Source: Kaistia dalseonensis (GTDB lineage: Bacteria > Pseudomonadota > Alphaproteobacteria > Rhizobiales > Kaistiaceae). Taken from it: DNA of 64,000 nucleotides. Under the pieces are notes generated by a model that saw only the letters and a list, made by a program, of their open reading frames with translations, searched no databases and was not told where the DNA came from. The stretch covers positions 150,965 to 214,964 of the forward strand of contig NZ_JAUSVO010000008.1 of NCBI RefSeq assembly GCF_030814715.1, in the 5' to 3' direction. Positions 28,814 to 37,139 of the stretch are shown in pieces. A program made the translations under genes and the position numbers. Positions within the stretch are counted from its first letter, which is position 1; each line of letters opens with the position of its first letter.

Positions 28814-29887
28814 TCAGACGCGTTCGGCCGCCCATTTTTCGGTCTCGATCCCGACCGCGTCGGCGATCGAGGGCAGGCCGCGCCGGTCGAGAATGCGCGA
28901 GAGGCCGGCGAGGATCGCGCCCGGCAGGCCCGGCCCCTCATAGACCATGCCGCTATAGAGCTGGACCAGATCGGCGCCCGCCGTGATCTTGGCGAAAGCG
29001 GTCTCGGGGGAATCGACGCCGCCGGCACCGATCAGCGGCAGATCGGGACCGACCAGCTTCCGGAACCGGGCGAGCACATTGGTCGACATCCGGAACAGCG
29101 GCCGGCCGGAAAGTCCGCCTGTCTCCTTGGCATGGTTCGTATCACGCAGAGGCGGGCGGCTGATCGTCGTATTGGTGACGATGACGCCGTCGATCCCGCG
29201 CGCCAGCACGATCTCCGCTATGTCGGCGAGGCCGGGCTGGTCGACGTCGGGCGCGATCTTGACGATGATCGGCACGCGCCGCGCCTCGCCGTCGCGCGCT
29301 TCCATCACGCGGCCGAGCAGTTCGTCGAGCGCCGCCTTGCCCTGCAGGTCGCGCAGGCCCGGCGTATTGGGCGACGAGACGTTGACGGTCAGATAGGAGG
29401 CGAGCGCCGAGAAGGCGCGGATACCGGCGACATAATCCGCGATCCGGTCGGCCGAATCCTTGTTGGCCCCGATATTGACGCCGATGATGCCGCCCTTGCC
29501 GGCGCGCGCGGCCAGCCGCTGGCGGGCGGCTTCATGGCCCAGATTGTTGAAGCCGAGCCGGTTGATGACGGCGCGGTCGGCGACGAGGCGGAAGAGGCGG
29601 GGCTTCGGGTTGCCGGCCTGCGGGCGCGGCGTGACGGTGCCGATCTCGACGAAGCCGAAGCCGAGCGCCAGCACGCCGTCGGCGACCTCGCCATTCTTGT
29701 CGAGCCCGGCGGCGAGGCCGAGCGGATTGGGAAAATCGAGCCCGAACAGGTGCCGCGCCAGCCGCGGGTCACGATCGGGCCGCACATGTGGCCCGAGCCC
29801 GGAAGCGAGGACCTTCAGCGACAGGCCGTGCGCGGTTTCCGGATCGATCTGGAAGAGGGCGGGGCGCAGCAGACCGAATGCGCTCAT
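28814..29887 (-). CDS. pyrD: Dihydroorotate dehydrogenase (quinone), class 2
   Basis: 357 residues, standard for class 2. Signatures are NPLGLAAGLDKNGE (flavin/orotate site), INRLGFNNLGHEA, LTVNVSSPNTPGLRDLQ (with the catalytic Ser) and LIGAGGVDSPETAFAKITAG (phosphate site), followed by VQLYSGMVYEGP. It oxidises dihydroorotate to orotate at the inner membrane in pyrimidine synthesis. It overlaps the upstream DUF952 gene by 4 bp (ATGA). Confidence 0.97.
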   Translation of the reverse strand: MSAFGLLRPALFQIDPETAHGLSLKVLASGLGPHVRPDRDPRLARHLFGLDFPNPLGLAAGLDKNGEVADGVLALGFGFVEIGTVTPRPQAGNPKPRLFRLVADRAVINRLGFNNLGHEAARQRLAARAGKGGIIGVNIGANKDSADRIADYVAGIRAFSALASYLTVNVSSPNTPGLRDLQGKAALDELLGRVMEARDGEARRVPIIVKIAPDVDQPGLADIAEIVLARGIDGVIVTNTTISRPPLRDTNHAKETGGLSGRPLFRMSTNVLARFRKLVGPDLPLIGAGGVDSPETAFAKITAGADLVQLYSGMVYEGPGLPGAILAGLSRILDRRGLPSIADAVGIETEKWAAERV

Positions 29888-30228
29888 GCCATCGCGTCCG
29901 GGAAGACATGCAGCCCGTCATCGCCGAGCGGCAGGTCACGGACCCAGAGGGCGTCGCTCGTCGAGAGCGGCGCATAGAGATGTGGAAACAGCGCGCCGCC
30001 GCGCGAGACTTCCCATTTCAGCGCCGCGCCGAGCGCATCGCCATCGATGGCGACGAGCAGCAGGCCCGTCACACCGGCAAAATGCCGTGCAGCCGTCTCG
30101 CGGGCCTGCTCGGCGGTCGAAAAATGGATGTAGCCGTCCTGGAGATCGATCGACGCGCCGGCGAAAACGCCCGCGGCCTCGGCGGCTCGCCACAATGGTT
30201 CGGGCACGATCTTGTAGACGGTTGTCAT
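29884..30228 (-). CDS. DUF952 family protein
   Basis: 114 residues. TTVYKIVPEPLWRAAEAAGVF, DLQDGYIHFSTAEQARETAARHF and FPHLYAPLSTSDALWVRDLP match DUF952, a small cytoplasmic fold possibly related to ADP-ribosyl or glutathione enzymes; no activity is established. It is coupled to pyrD by an ATGA overlap. Confidence 0.88.
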   Translation of the reverse strand: MTTVYKIVPEPLWRAAEAAGVFAGASIDLQDGYIHFSTAEQARETAARHFAGVTGLLLVAIDGDALGAALKWEVSRGGALFPHLYAPLSTSDALWVRDLPLGDDGLHVFPDAMA

Positions 30229-30443
30229 CGGGATTCCTCGGCGGTTCGGCGGAACCTATCGGCGGCGGGGGCGCTGGACAAGATGCCATTGCGGCCGCAC
30301 ATGCGGATCACGCATCGGACGGGCTGGACAGGCCGCGCGCGCGGGGATAAAGGGAATGCAGAGGGATTTATTCCTGTCCATGCGTTCGAGTCCCGTCGGC
30401 GTTCGATGCGGCGCGTAGGTTCGCATTCGCGGAGGGTCCCGTC

Positions 30444-31097
30444 ATGTTGTCACACGAGCGGATCTGGGCGGCGATCGATCTTCTGGCCGCCCGCAATGAT
30501 CTGTCGGCCTCGGGCCTCGCCCGCAAGGCCGGCCTCGACCCGACCACGTTCAACCGCTCCAAGCGGGTCGCGAGCGATGGCCGTCCGCGCTGGCCTTCGA
30601 CCGAGAGCATCGCCAAGATCCTTGAGGCGACGGGCGAGCGCATCGAGACCTTTCTCGGCATGATCTCCATGAGCGTCACGCCGCCGGAGCCTGATCGCCC
30701 GTTCCATCTCCCTCATGTGCCGCTGATCGGCTTCGCACAGGCCGGCGCGGGCGGCTTCTTCGATGATGGCGGCTTTCCCGCCGGGCAGGGCTGGGAGGAA
30801 GTCGCCTTTCCACCGGCGATCGAAAGCGAAGGCGTCTATGCGCTGGAGGTTTCCGGCGATTCCATGCAGCCGCTCTATCGCGACGGCGATGTGATCATCG
30901 TCTCGCCGACTGCGCCGTGCCGGCGCGGCGATCGCGTCGTCGTGCGCACGCGGGAAGGCGAGGTCATGGCCAAGGTCCTGGCACGCAAGACGACGAAGCA
31001 GATCGAACTGCTCTCGCTCAATCCCGATCACGCCAACCGCATCATCGCGATGCGCGACATCGACTGGGTGGCGCGGATCATCTGGGCGAGCCAGTGA
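30444..31097 (+). CDS. HTH domain-S24 (LexA/CI-like) transcriptional regulator
   Basis: 217 residues from ATG 30444 with GGAGGG upstream. The N-terminal helix-turn-helix region (SASGLARKAGLDPTTFNRSKR) binds DNA. The C-terminal S24 domain has the nucleophile Ser in VSGDSMQPLYRDGD and the Lys of GEVMAKVL. No Ala-Gly self-cleavage bond is obvious between the domains, though GFAQAGAGGFF contains candidates. It may be a stress-responsive repressor or a non-cleaving regulator. It overlaps the next gene by 4 bp (GTGA), and no phage genes surround it. Confidence 0.88.
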   Translation: MLSHERIWAAIDLLAARNDLSASGLARKAGLDPTTFNRSKRVASDGRPRWPSTESIAKILEATGERIETFLGMISMSVTPPEPDRPFHLPHVPLIGFAQAGAGGFFDDGGFPAGQGWEEVAFPPAIESEGVYALEVSGDSMQPLYRDGDVIIVSPTAPCRRGDRVVVRTREGEVMAKVLARKTTKQIELLSLNPDHANRIIAMRDIDWVARIIWASQ

Positions 31098-31915
31098 GGA
31101 CGGTCTTCGCCGCCCTTTGCCTCGTGCTGGTGGCGCTGCTCGCCGTCATCGGCGCTTCGCATGTGATCGAGCTTTTCCGCCATGAGTTGCTCGGCCCGGA
31201 GCTCGCGATCGACCGTGTCGCCTCCGACCAACTGCCCGTGGCCGATGCCCAGCCCGACGATGGCGATGCGCCCGCCGATGCCCCGCCCGGACTGAACGAG
31301 CCATCGCCGGCCGTGCCCGAGCGTCCGTCGTCGAACGCTGACGCCCCGCCATCGATCCGCGCGGCCGAAACCGATGCGACACCGGTTGGTGGCACGCCGC
31401 GCGTCATCACCGGGGCCGGGATCACGCCCGGGCCGGTCTCGTCCAGCCCGCTGCCACGCGAGGCCGCGCCGCCAAAGCCGCCCAAACCGGCCGAGCCCGC
31501 GCGCTGGCTGACATTCCCTCGTGTCACGGTGACCGAAACCGGGCTGCTCGATACGGGCAAGCGAAAGATCCGCCTGGCATGGATCGCCCCGCCCGATCCC
31601 GGCGCGACGTGCCGTGTCCTGCCCGATCAGGCCGCAACGCAGCCCTGCGCGCGGCTGGCGCTCGCCGATTTTCGCAAGCGCGTGCGCGCGCTCGGCGTCG
31701 AATGCGAACTCTCGCCCGACGATGCGGCCGATCCCGCAATCGTGCCCTGTCGCATCGGCGCGACCGATCTCGCGGTCTGGCTGCTGGATCAGGGCTGGGT
31801 CACGCCCACAGCCGATGCACCGGATAATTACCGCCAGGCCGAGACGGGCGCGCGCTGCGCCCGCAAGGGACTCTGGCAGGATAGCGAACCGCCATCCTCC
31901 TGTCCCGGCGGCTGA
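31094..31915 (+). CDS. Membrane-anchored protein with C-terminal nuclease-like (SNase-fold) domain
   Basis: 273 residues from GTG 31094, overlapping the regulator stop (GTGA). One N-terminal helix (FAALCLVLVALLAVIG) is followed by a Pro/Ala/Asp-rich linker to about residue 140. The C-terminal domain reads KIRLAWIAPPDPGATC, CARLALADFRKRVRALGVEC, AVWLLDQGWVTP and ETGARCARKGLW, the pattern of staphylococcal-nuclease-like proteins of Rhizobiales. The classical Arg/Glu catalytic set is not evident, so it may be a binding rather than cutting domain. Four or more Cys suggest periplasmic disulfides. Confidence 0.75.
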   Translation: MRTVFAALCLVLVALLAVIGASHVIELFRHELLGPELAIDRVASDQLPVADAQPDDGDAPADAPPGLNEPSPAVPERPSSNADAPPSIRAAETDATPVGGTPRVITGAGITPGPVSSSPLPREAAPPKPPKPAEPARWLTFPRVTVTETGLLDTGKRKIRLAWIAPPDPGATCRVLPDQAATQPCARLALADFRKRVRALGVECELSPDDAADPAIVPCRIGATDLAVWLLDQGWVTPTADAPDNYRQAETGARCARKGLWQDSEPPSSCPGG

Positions 31916-31926
31916 GCAGCGCGGTT

Positions 31927-32553
31927 TCAGCCGGCCGCGCGGCGCCAGCCCATGGTGAGCAAGCCGGCGCCGATGAGCAGCGAGCCGCCGACGCGATTGA
32001 CGACCCGCTGTACCGAAGGCCGGCGGATCGTCTTGCGCGCGCCCGAGGCGATCAGCGCATAGGTGAGGGCGTTCAGCGTCGCCAGCACCAGGAACGTCGC
32101 CTCGAACAGCACCATTTGCGGCAGGAGCGGCGCGCCCGCGACGAGGAACTGCGGCAGGAAGGCGACGAAGAAGACGATGCTCTTCGGATTGAGCGCCGTC
32201 ACGGCATAGGCGTGCAGAAAGATGCGGACCGGCTTGGCATCGTCCGCCTCGGCCACGGCGCCCTTGGCCACCGGCGCGCGCCAGAGCTTGATGCCGAGAT
32301 AGATCAGATAGGCGGCGCCGACCCATTTGAGCACGGTGAACAGCGCGGCCGAGGTGGCGAGCAGGGCGCCGAGGCCCAGCATCGAGGCCGTCATCGCCGT
32401 GAAATCGCCCAGCGCCACGCCGGCGACCGTCGCGCCGGCCGATTTGCGGCCATGGCCGAGCGCATAGGATATCACCAGCAGCACCGTCGGCCCGGGAATG
32501 GCGAGCATCACGGCGGAAGCGGCGGCGAAAGCGAGCCAATGTTCGAACGACAT
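31927..32553 (-). CDS. LysE/RhtB-family amino-acid exporter
   Basis: 208 residues from ATG 32553, with GGGAG about 9 bp upstream; the frame extends to 32610 without a better site. About six helices; VMLAIPGPTVLLVISYALGHG and ALNPKSIVFFVAFLPQF are family signatures. It probably exports an amino acid or homoserine-lactone-like compound. It ends 11 bp from the converging nuclease-like gene. Confidence 0.92.
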   Translation of the reverse strand: MSFEHWLAFAAASAVMLAIPGPTVLLVISYALGHGRKSAGATVAGVALGDFTAMTASMLGLGALLATSAALFTVLKWVGAAYLIYLGIKLWRAPVAKGAVAEADDAKPVRIFLHAYAVTALNPKSIVFFVAFLPQFLVAGAPLLPQMVLFEATFLVLATLNALTYALIASGARKTIRRPSVQRVVNRVGGSLLIGAGLLTMGWRRAAG

Positions 32554-32619
32554 GGACGAAACTCCCTCGAAAATCGAGGGCATCAATCCACCGAAAGCGA
32601 GATTGTGCAAGCGCCCGTC

Positions 32620-33150
32620 TCAGCTTCGGCGGAAGGTGAGGTCCGACATGGTTCGTGTCGGTCCGCCGGGGCGGATCTCGTCCAGGACCTGGATCCGCAA
32701 TCGGCCGCGGCCGTCATTGGTGATGCTCATCCGCGCCTTGGTGTCGCCATTGACCGGTTTTGGCCAGGTGATGGTGAGGTCGACGCGATCGCCATTGCGC
32801 CGTCCGTTCAGCGCCGCCGGACCGAGCTTCGAGCCGATATAGGTGCCGCTATAGCTGCGCGTGCCGGGATCATAGACGAGGTTGGCGCCGATCGCGCGCG
32901 AGACAATGATCGCGCCGCGGCAATGGCCGCCCATCGCCATGCCCGATCCGGACGGGTTGCCGGTTACCGAGCATTTGACGTTCCAGGGCGAAGATCCCGC
33001 ATTGCGCCGGACCTGACCGCTGCCGGACCAGTTGCCTTCGAAGCGATTGAGAAAGCCGGCTTCATCGGCGTGGACGATCGTGGTGGCAGCCAGAACGGGC
33101 ACGAGCAGGCCGGCGGCGATCGCAAGGCTGGCCCGGTTGGGGCGTGTCAT
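32620..33150 (-). CDS. Secreted protein of unknown function (FEGNWSGSG family)
   Basis: 176 residues with a Sec signal (ASLAIAAGLLVPVLAAT, cleavage near VHADE). The mature part is beta-rich: FLNRFEGNWSGSGQVRR, a Cys pair (VKC and GGHC), SRSYSGTY-like RSYSGTYIG and MSITNDGRGRLRIQV. Similar small secreted proteins are common in Hyphomicrobiales without a known role; a lipocalin-like barrel is possible. Its ribosome site lies in the 3' arm of a hairpin (33159-33182). Confidence 0.75.
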   Translation of the reverse strand: MTRPNRASLAIAAGLLVPVLAATTIVHADEAGFLNRFEGNWSGSGQVRRNAGSSPWNVKCSVTGNPSGSGMAMGGHCRGAIIVSRAIGANLVYDPGTRSYSGTYIGSKLGPAALNGRRNGDRVDLTITWPKPVNGDTKARMSITNDGRGRLRIQVLDEIRPGGPTRTMSDLTFRRS

Positions 33151-33158
33151 GGCGAGAT

Positions 33159-33182
33159 CCTCCGCCGCTGAAACGGCGGAGG
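33159..33182 (-). promoter_or_regulatory. Perfect hairpin containing the ribosome-binding site of the downstream gene
   Basis: CCTCCGCCG (33159-33167) and CGGCGGAGG (33174-33182) pair perfectly around 6 bases. On the minus strand the 3' arm supplies GGAGG, 8 bases before the ATG at 33150. The hairpin also follows the lysS stop by 22 bp. It could terminate lysS or gate translation of the secreted-protein gene. Confidence 0.6.
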
Positions 33183-33204
33183 TTGTTGGTGGTTCCCTGT
33201 CGCC

Positions 33205-34878
33205 TCAGCTGGCGAGTTCACCCGAAAGCGCCTTGGCGATCCGCTCGCGCGTCTCCGGAATGCCGTAGATCGCGACGAAGGAGCCGAAGCGCGGCCCCTG
33301 ATCCTGACCCAGCAGGACCTGGTAGAGCCCGCGGAACCAGTCGAGCGAGACGCCCGGCGGGTTGCCGTCCGGTCCCTTCTTGTTCGGATCGGGGAAATAG
33401 GCCCGGCCGATATCGAAGACGATCGTCTGAATCTCGTCCGCGGTCGATTCCGCCGGCAGCTTCGCCAGCGCCGCATCGAGGGCCTGGAGCGCATCGCGGA
33501 TCGCGCCCTCGGGCACGACGTAATGCTTGCCGGCCTTCAACACGTCGTTGAAGTAGCGGATGGCGAAGCCGACCAGTTCGTCGAGCTTCGCATGCGTCGC
33601 GGCCGAGAGATGCGGCATGTAACGCGAGATATAGGCCCAGAGCACGCCCTTCTCCGTCGCGTCGGAGACGCTGACGAGGTTGAGCAGCATCGAGAACAGG
33701 ATCGGCGAACTCGTCTCCGGCGGATGGCCCGTATGGATGTGCCACACAGGATTGCCGATCTGCTGGTCCAGCGGCTGGCGCGGATAGGCATCGACGAAGC
33801 CGAAATAATCGTCGACCGTCTTCGGGATCACGTCGAAGGACAGGCGCTTGGCCGTCTTCGGCTTGGTGTACATGAGCAATGACAGGCTCTCGGGCGCGGC
33901 ATAGGTCAGCCATTGCTCGATCGTCAGGCCATTGCCCTTGGACTTCGAGATCTTCTCGCCGTTCTCGTCCAGGAAATGCTCATAGGTGAAGCACTCCGGC
34001 GGCTCGGTGCCGAGCGCGCGACAGATCCGCGTCGAAAGCTTCACGCTGTCGATCAGGTCCTTGCCGCTCATTTCATAATCGACGCCGAGGGCGAACCAGC
34101 GCATGGCCCAATCGGCCTTCCACTGGCACTTGACGGCGCCGCCCGTCACTTCGGTCGTGACGCGCTCGCCGTCTTCCGGGTCGATATAGGTGATCGTGCC
34201 GGCCTCGACATCGCGGGCGACCATCGGAACCTGGAGCACGACGCCCGTCTTCTTCGAAATCGGCAGGAAGGGCGAATAGGTCGCCCGCCGCTCGGCGCCG
34301 AGCGTCGGCAGGATGATGTCCATGACCTCGTCATAGACTTCGAGCATGCGGCGCAGCGCGGCGTCGAAACGGCCGGCCGTGTAGTAGTCGGTCGCGCTCG
34401 CGAACTCGTAGGCGAAGCCGAAGCTGTCGAGGAAGGCCCTGAGGCGTGCATTATTGGCCGCGCCGAACGAGGGATACTCGTTCGAGAACGGGTCGGGCAC
34501 GCGGGTCAGCGGCTGTCCCAGATGCGCCTTCATCATCTCCTGGTTCGGCACATTGGTCGGCACCTTGCGGAGCCCGTCCATGTCGTCGGAGAAGGAGAGC
34601 AGCCGCGTCGGGATCTTGTCCTCGGTCAGCAGGCGGAATGCCGTCCGCACCATGGTCGTGCGGGCGACTTCGCCGAACGTGCCGATATGCGGCAGCCCCG
34701 ACGGGCCATAGCCGGTCTCGAACAGGACCGGCTCGGTGCCCGCCTGCTTGGCGCCACCATGCTTTTCCAGCCGCGCGATGATGCGCCTGGCTTCCTCGAA
34801 CGGCCACGCTTTCGAGACGCGCGCAGCCTCGACCAGGGCGGGCGTCAGATCGAGAATGGGCGGCGTGGCGGTCGACAT
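33205..34878 (-). CDS. lysS: Lysyl-tRNA synthetase, class I
   Basis: 557 residues. The class I signatures are in [15 protein letters not shown] (HIGH-like) and [16 protein letters not shown] (KMSKS-like). The overall pattern ([14 protein letters not shown] at the N-terminus; [10 protein letters not shown] at the C-terminus) matches class I LysRS, found in archaea, spirochaetes and many Alphaproteobacteria instead of the class II enzyme. It charges tRNA-Lys in the cytoplasm. Confidence 0.97.
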   Translation of the reverse strand: MSTATPPILDLTPALVEAARVSKAWPFEEARRIIARLEKHGGAKQAGTEPVLFETGYGPSGLPHIGTFGEVARTTMVRTAFRLLTEDKIPTRLLSFSDDMDGLRKVPTNVPNQEMMKAHLGQPLTRVPDPFSNEYPSFGAANNARLRAFLDSFGFAYEFASATDYYTAGRFDAALRRMLEVYDEVMDIILPTLGAERRATYSPFLPISKKTGVVLQVPMVARDVEAGTITYIDPEDGERVTTEVTGGAVKCQWKADWAMRWFALGVDYEMSGKDLIDSVKLSTRICRALGTEPPECFTYEHFLDENGEKISKSKGNGLTIEQWLTYAAPESLSLLMYTKPKTAKRLSFDVIPKTVDDYFGFVDAYPRQPLDQQIGNPVWHIHTGHPPETSSPILFSMLLNLVSVSDATEKGVLWAYISRYMPHLSAATHAKLDELVGFAIRYFNDVLKAGKHYVVPEGAIRDALQALDAALAKLPAESTADEIQTIVFDIGRAYFPDPNKKGPDGNPPGVSLDWFRGLYQVLLGQDQGPRFGSFVAIYGIPETRERIAKALSGELAS

Positions 34879-35113
34879 GGAAAACCTCGTTGGGGAAAAT
34901 GCCTCGTGAAGGCGCGCGGACCCTAGGGAGCGCGCGGCTTGGCGTCAATGGCCGGGGCGAAACGGGCGCGGAAAGCGGGAATGAGCCCCCTCGCTTCCTG
35001 CGCGCCCCCGGTTGAAGAGCCTGCCAAGAAATCATAGGTTCGGCGCCAAGATGACGGCGGCGACCTGCCGGCCCGGGACACTGGCGGCGACCCGCCGGCC
35101 AATGAGGAGCGAG

Positions 35114-35542
35114 ATGATGGACAAGGCGACCGGCAGCACCGTTTCCCCGCAGGAGGCGCTGATCTACGCCATGGTCACGCTCTCGGCGGTCGACCGCCAG
35201 ATGACGGATCGCGAATTGCGCAAGATCGGCGATATCGTCCGCACCCTGCCGATCTTCGGCGGGTTCGATTCCAAGAACCTCGTCACGGTCGCCGAGGCCT
35301 GCGGCGCCATCGCGCGGGAAGAGGACGGGCTCCATGCCGTGCTCGCCACGATCGCGACCTCGCTGCCGAAGAAGCTGCACGAGACCGCCTATGCGCTGGC
35401 CGTCGAGGTCGCCGCGGCCGACCTGCATGTCGAGCAGGAGGAGCTTCGCTTCCTCGAACTGCTGCGCGACGTGCTCGATGTCGATGCGCTGACCGCCGCC
35501 GCGATCGAGCGCGGCGCCCGCGCACGCTACCGGACGATCTAG
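35114..35542 (+). CDS. TerB-family (tellurite resistance-like) protein
   Basis: 142 residues from ATG 35114 or the adjacent ATG 35117; GAGGAG lies just upstream, so a longer frame from 35012 is unlikely. All-helical, with the acidic repeats ALIYAMVTLSAVDRQMTDRE and YALAVEVAAADLHVEQEEL that mark the TerB metal-binding fold. The role is unknown; no other ter genes are nearby. Confidence 0.85.
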   Translation: MMDKATGSTVSPQEALIYAMVTLSAVDRQMTDRELRKIGDIVRTLPIFGGFDSKNLVTVAEACGAIAREEDGLHAVLATIATSLPKKLHETAYALAVEVAAADLHVEQEELRFLELLRDVLDVDALTAAAIERGARARYRTI

Positions 35543-35560
35543 CCCTTTCGTTATGAGAGC

Positions 35561-36067
35561 CTAGTCGGCGAAGGCGGTGGCGAGGAAATCGTGCACCTCG
35601 TTCCGTGCGTGAAGACGAATCTTGCGCCGCCTGAACGACGAGAACAGTGCGTGGTGGCCCGACAGGGAACTCGAATTTTGTCGGGTGGGATACTCTGCCG
35701 CCCACGTGATCAACTCGGCATGGAGCGTGGCGTTGGCGCCCGGGCTTGGTCCGCGCGCCTTCAGCGCGGCAAGGCACTTGTCGACATCCAGATCGAGCCA
35801 GATCAGGGCGGTCGCCCGGCCTACAGCCTGCTCCGCCAGCCAGCCATAGACGCCTTCAATGACCCATCGCGGCTCCGCGGCGGCGCTCCGGACAATTTCG
35901 CGAGCGACATCCTTGTCGCGCGCCCTTTCATAGCCGCCATTTTCCCAGTTGATGGCATCGAGATCGATCGCGGTGATGTCGAGGTTCCGCGCAATCCGCT
36001 CGGCGAGCCAGCTCTTGCCGGCGCCGCAATTGCCGATGATCAAGGTTCGAACATAGTCCGCTTGCAC
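35561..36067 (-). CDS. Small P-loop NTPase (adenylate-kinase/DNA-topology-modulator FlaR-like)
   Basis: 168 residues from GTG 36067, with GGGAGGA upstream. Walker A is IIGNCGAGKSWLAERIA; DLDAINWENGGYERA follows, then WVIEGVYGWLAE and IWLDLD. This layout matches the small nucleotide-kinase-like proteins often called AAA family or FlaR-like. The C-terminal half (FRRRKIRLHARNEVHDFL) is basic. Substrate unknown; it converges on the TerB gene. Confidence 0.8.
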   Translation of the reverse strand: MQADYVRTLIIGNCGAGKSWLAERIARNLDITAIDLDAINWENGGYERARDKDVAREIVRSAAAEPRWVIEGVYGWLAEQAVGRATALIWLDLDVDKCLAALKARGPSPGANATLHAELITWAAEYPTRQNSSSLSGHHALFSSFRRRKIRLHARNEVHDFLATAFAD

Positions 36068-36108
36068 GGGCGTCCTCCCTTCCGCGCTCGCTGAAACGAC
36101 CGATCGTC

Positions 36109-37032
36109 CTAGAAATAGCCTACCGGAAAATAGCGGAGATAGAGCTCGGCGAAAGTCCCCTTGTCATAAAGACTGTCCAGCGCCCAGTCGACCGCCTGCT
36201 TGATCTCCGGGTGGCCGGGGGGGAAGGCGATGGCGAGGCCTTCGCCGAAAAAGAGCGGTTCGGTATAGGGGCCGCCGACAAAGGCGCAGCAACCCGCCGC
36301 CGCATCCGATTGCAGCCAGAAGGCCAGCTGGCCGCCATCGCCGAACAGGAAATCGACCGTGCCGGCCTTCAGCGCCTCGCGCGCCGCGGCAGCTGTATCG
36401 AAGGGCACGCGCTCGGCCTTCGGGAAGAAGGCGGCCAGATAGGCCTCATGCGCGCTGCCCTTGACGATCGCGACCTTCCGCCCTGAAAGCGCGCCCGGCG
36501 TGATTGGCCCGGCCGGTTGGCCCGTGCGGGTCGCGAAGCGGGCGGCGGGGCGCAGATAGACATCGGAAAAGGCGAGCTTGGCGCGACTTTCCGGCGTGAT
36601 TGCGATGCCCGCGATCGCCGCATCGACGCGCCCGGCGGCGACCGTCTCGATCAATCCGTCCCACGGACGGATCTGGATCGTGCAGGGAATGGCGAGCGTG
36701 TCGCAGATCGCGCGGGCGAGATCGACATTGAAGCCGGTCGGCTGGCCATTGCTGCCGATGAAGTTGAAGGGCGGGAAATCGTCCGTCGTGGTGAAGCGGA
36801 TGCTCTTCACGGCCTCGACGGGCGGGCGATCGAGACGGCGGTTCGGGTCCCAGAAATCGGGGATCGCGACGGTCCCGCCCGTGCGCGGCGCCCTTGCCGC
36901 GGCTGCATTCGGTGCAGATGCGTCCTGTGCGGCCGCTCGCGGGGGCATGACGATGCCGGCCAGCGCCATCACGAGCGCCACGACCATCACGGCACGAGTT
37001 GCCAAGGACGACTTCGCATCTCTATAACTCAA
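36109..37032 (-). CDS. Amino-acid-type (family 3) substrate-binding protein
   Basis: 307 residues with an N-terminal signal (RAVMVVALVMALAGIVMPPR, cleavage near AAAQD). Family 3 blocks: IRFTTTDDFPPFNFIGSNGQ, FNVDLARAICDTL, WDGLIETVAAGRVDAAIAGI and TPESRAKLAFSDVYLRP. The start is a TTG at 37032 or a later in-frame ATG at 36987. No permease or ATPase gene adjoins it, so it is an orphan binding protein, perhaps serving a distant transporter or sensor. An Ala/Pro-rich linker precedes the binding domain. Confidence 0.85.
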   Translation of the reverse strand: MSYRDAKSSLATRAVMVVALVMALAGIVMPPRAAAQDASAPNAAAARAPRTGGTVAIPDFWDPNRRLDRPPVEAVKSIRFTTTDDFPPFNFIGSNGQPTGFNVDLARAICDTLAIPCTIQIRPWDGLIETVAAGRVDAAIAGIAITPESRAKLAFSDVYLRPAARFATRTGQPAGPITPGALSGRKVAIVKGSAHEAYLAAFFPKAERVPFDTAAAAREALKAGTVDFLFGDGGQLAFWLQSDAAAGCCAFVGGPYTEPLFFGEGLAIAFPPGHPEIKQAVDWALDSLYDKGTFAELYLRYFPVGYF

Positions 37033-37139
37033 AGTTGCAGTTCCCTAACGTCACTGACGGGGGCCGAGGTTTCGCGGGAGTATAGACGGTTTGCCGCGCG
37101 GGCGAGAGCCCCGCGGCCACAGCGGCGGGGGCGGCTGGG

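Noticed and set aside
30444..31097. Prophage repressor
   Set aside because: No phage structural, integrase or lysis genes on either side.
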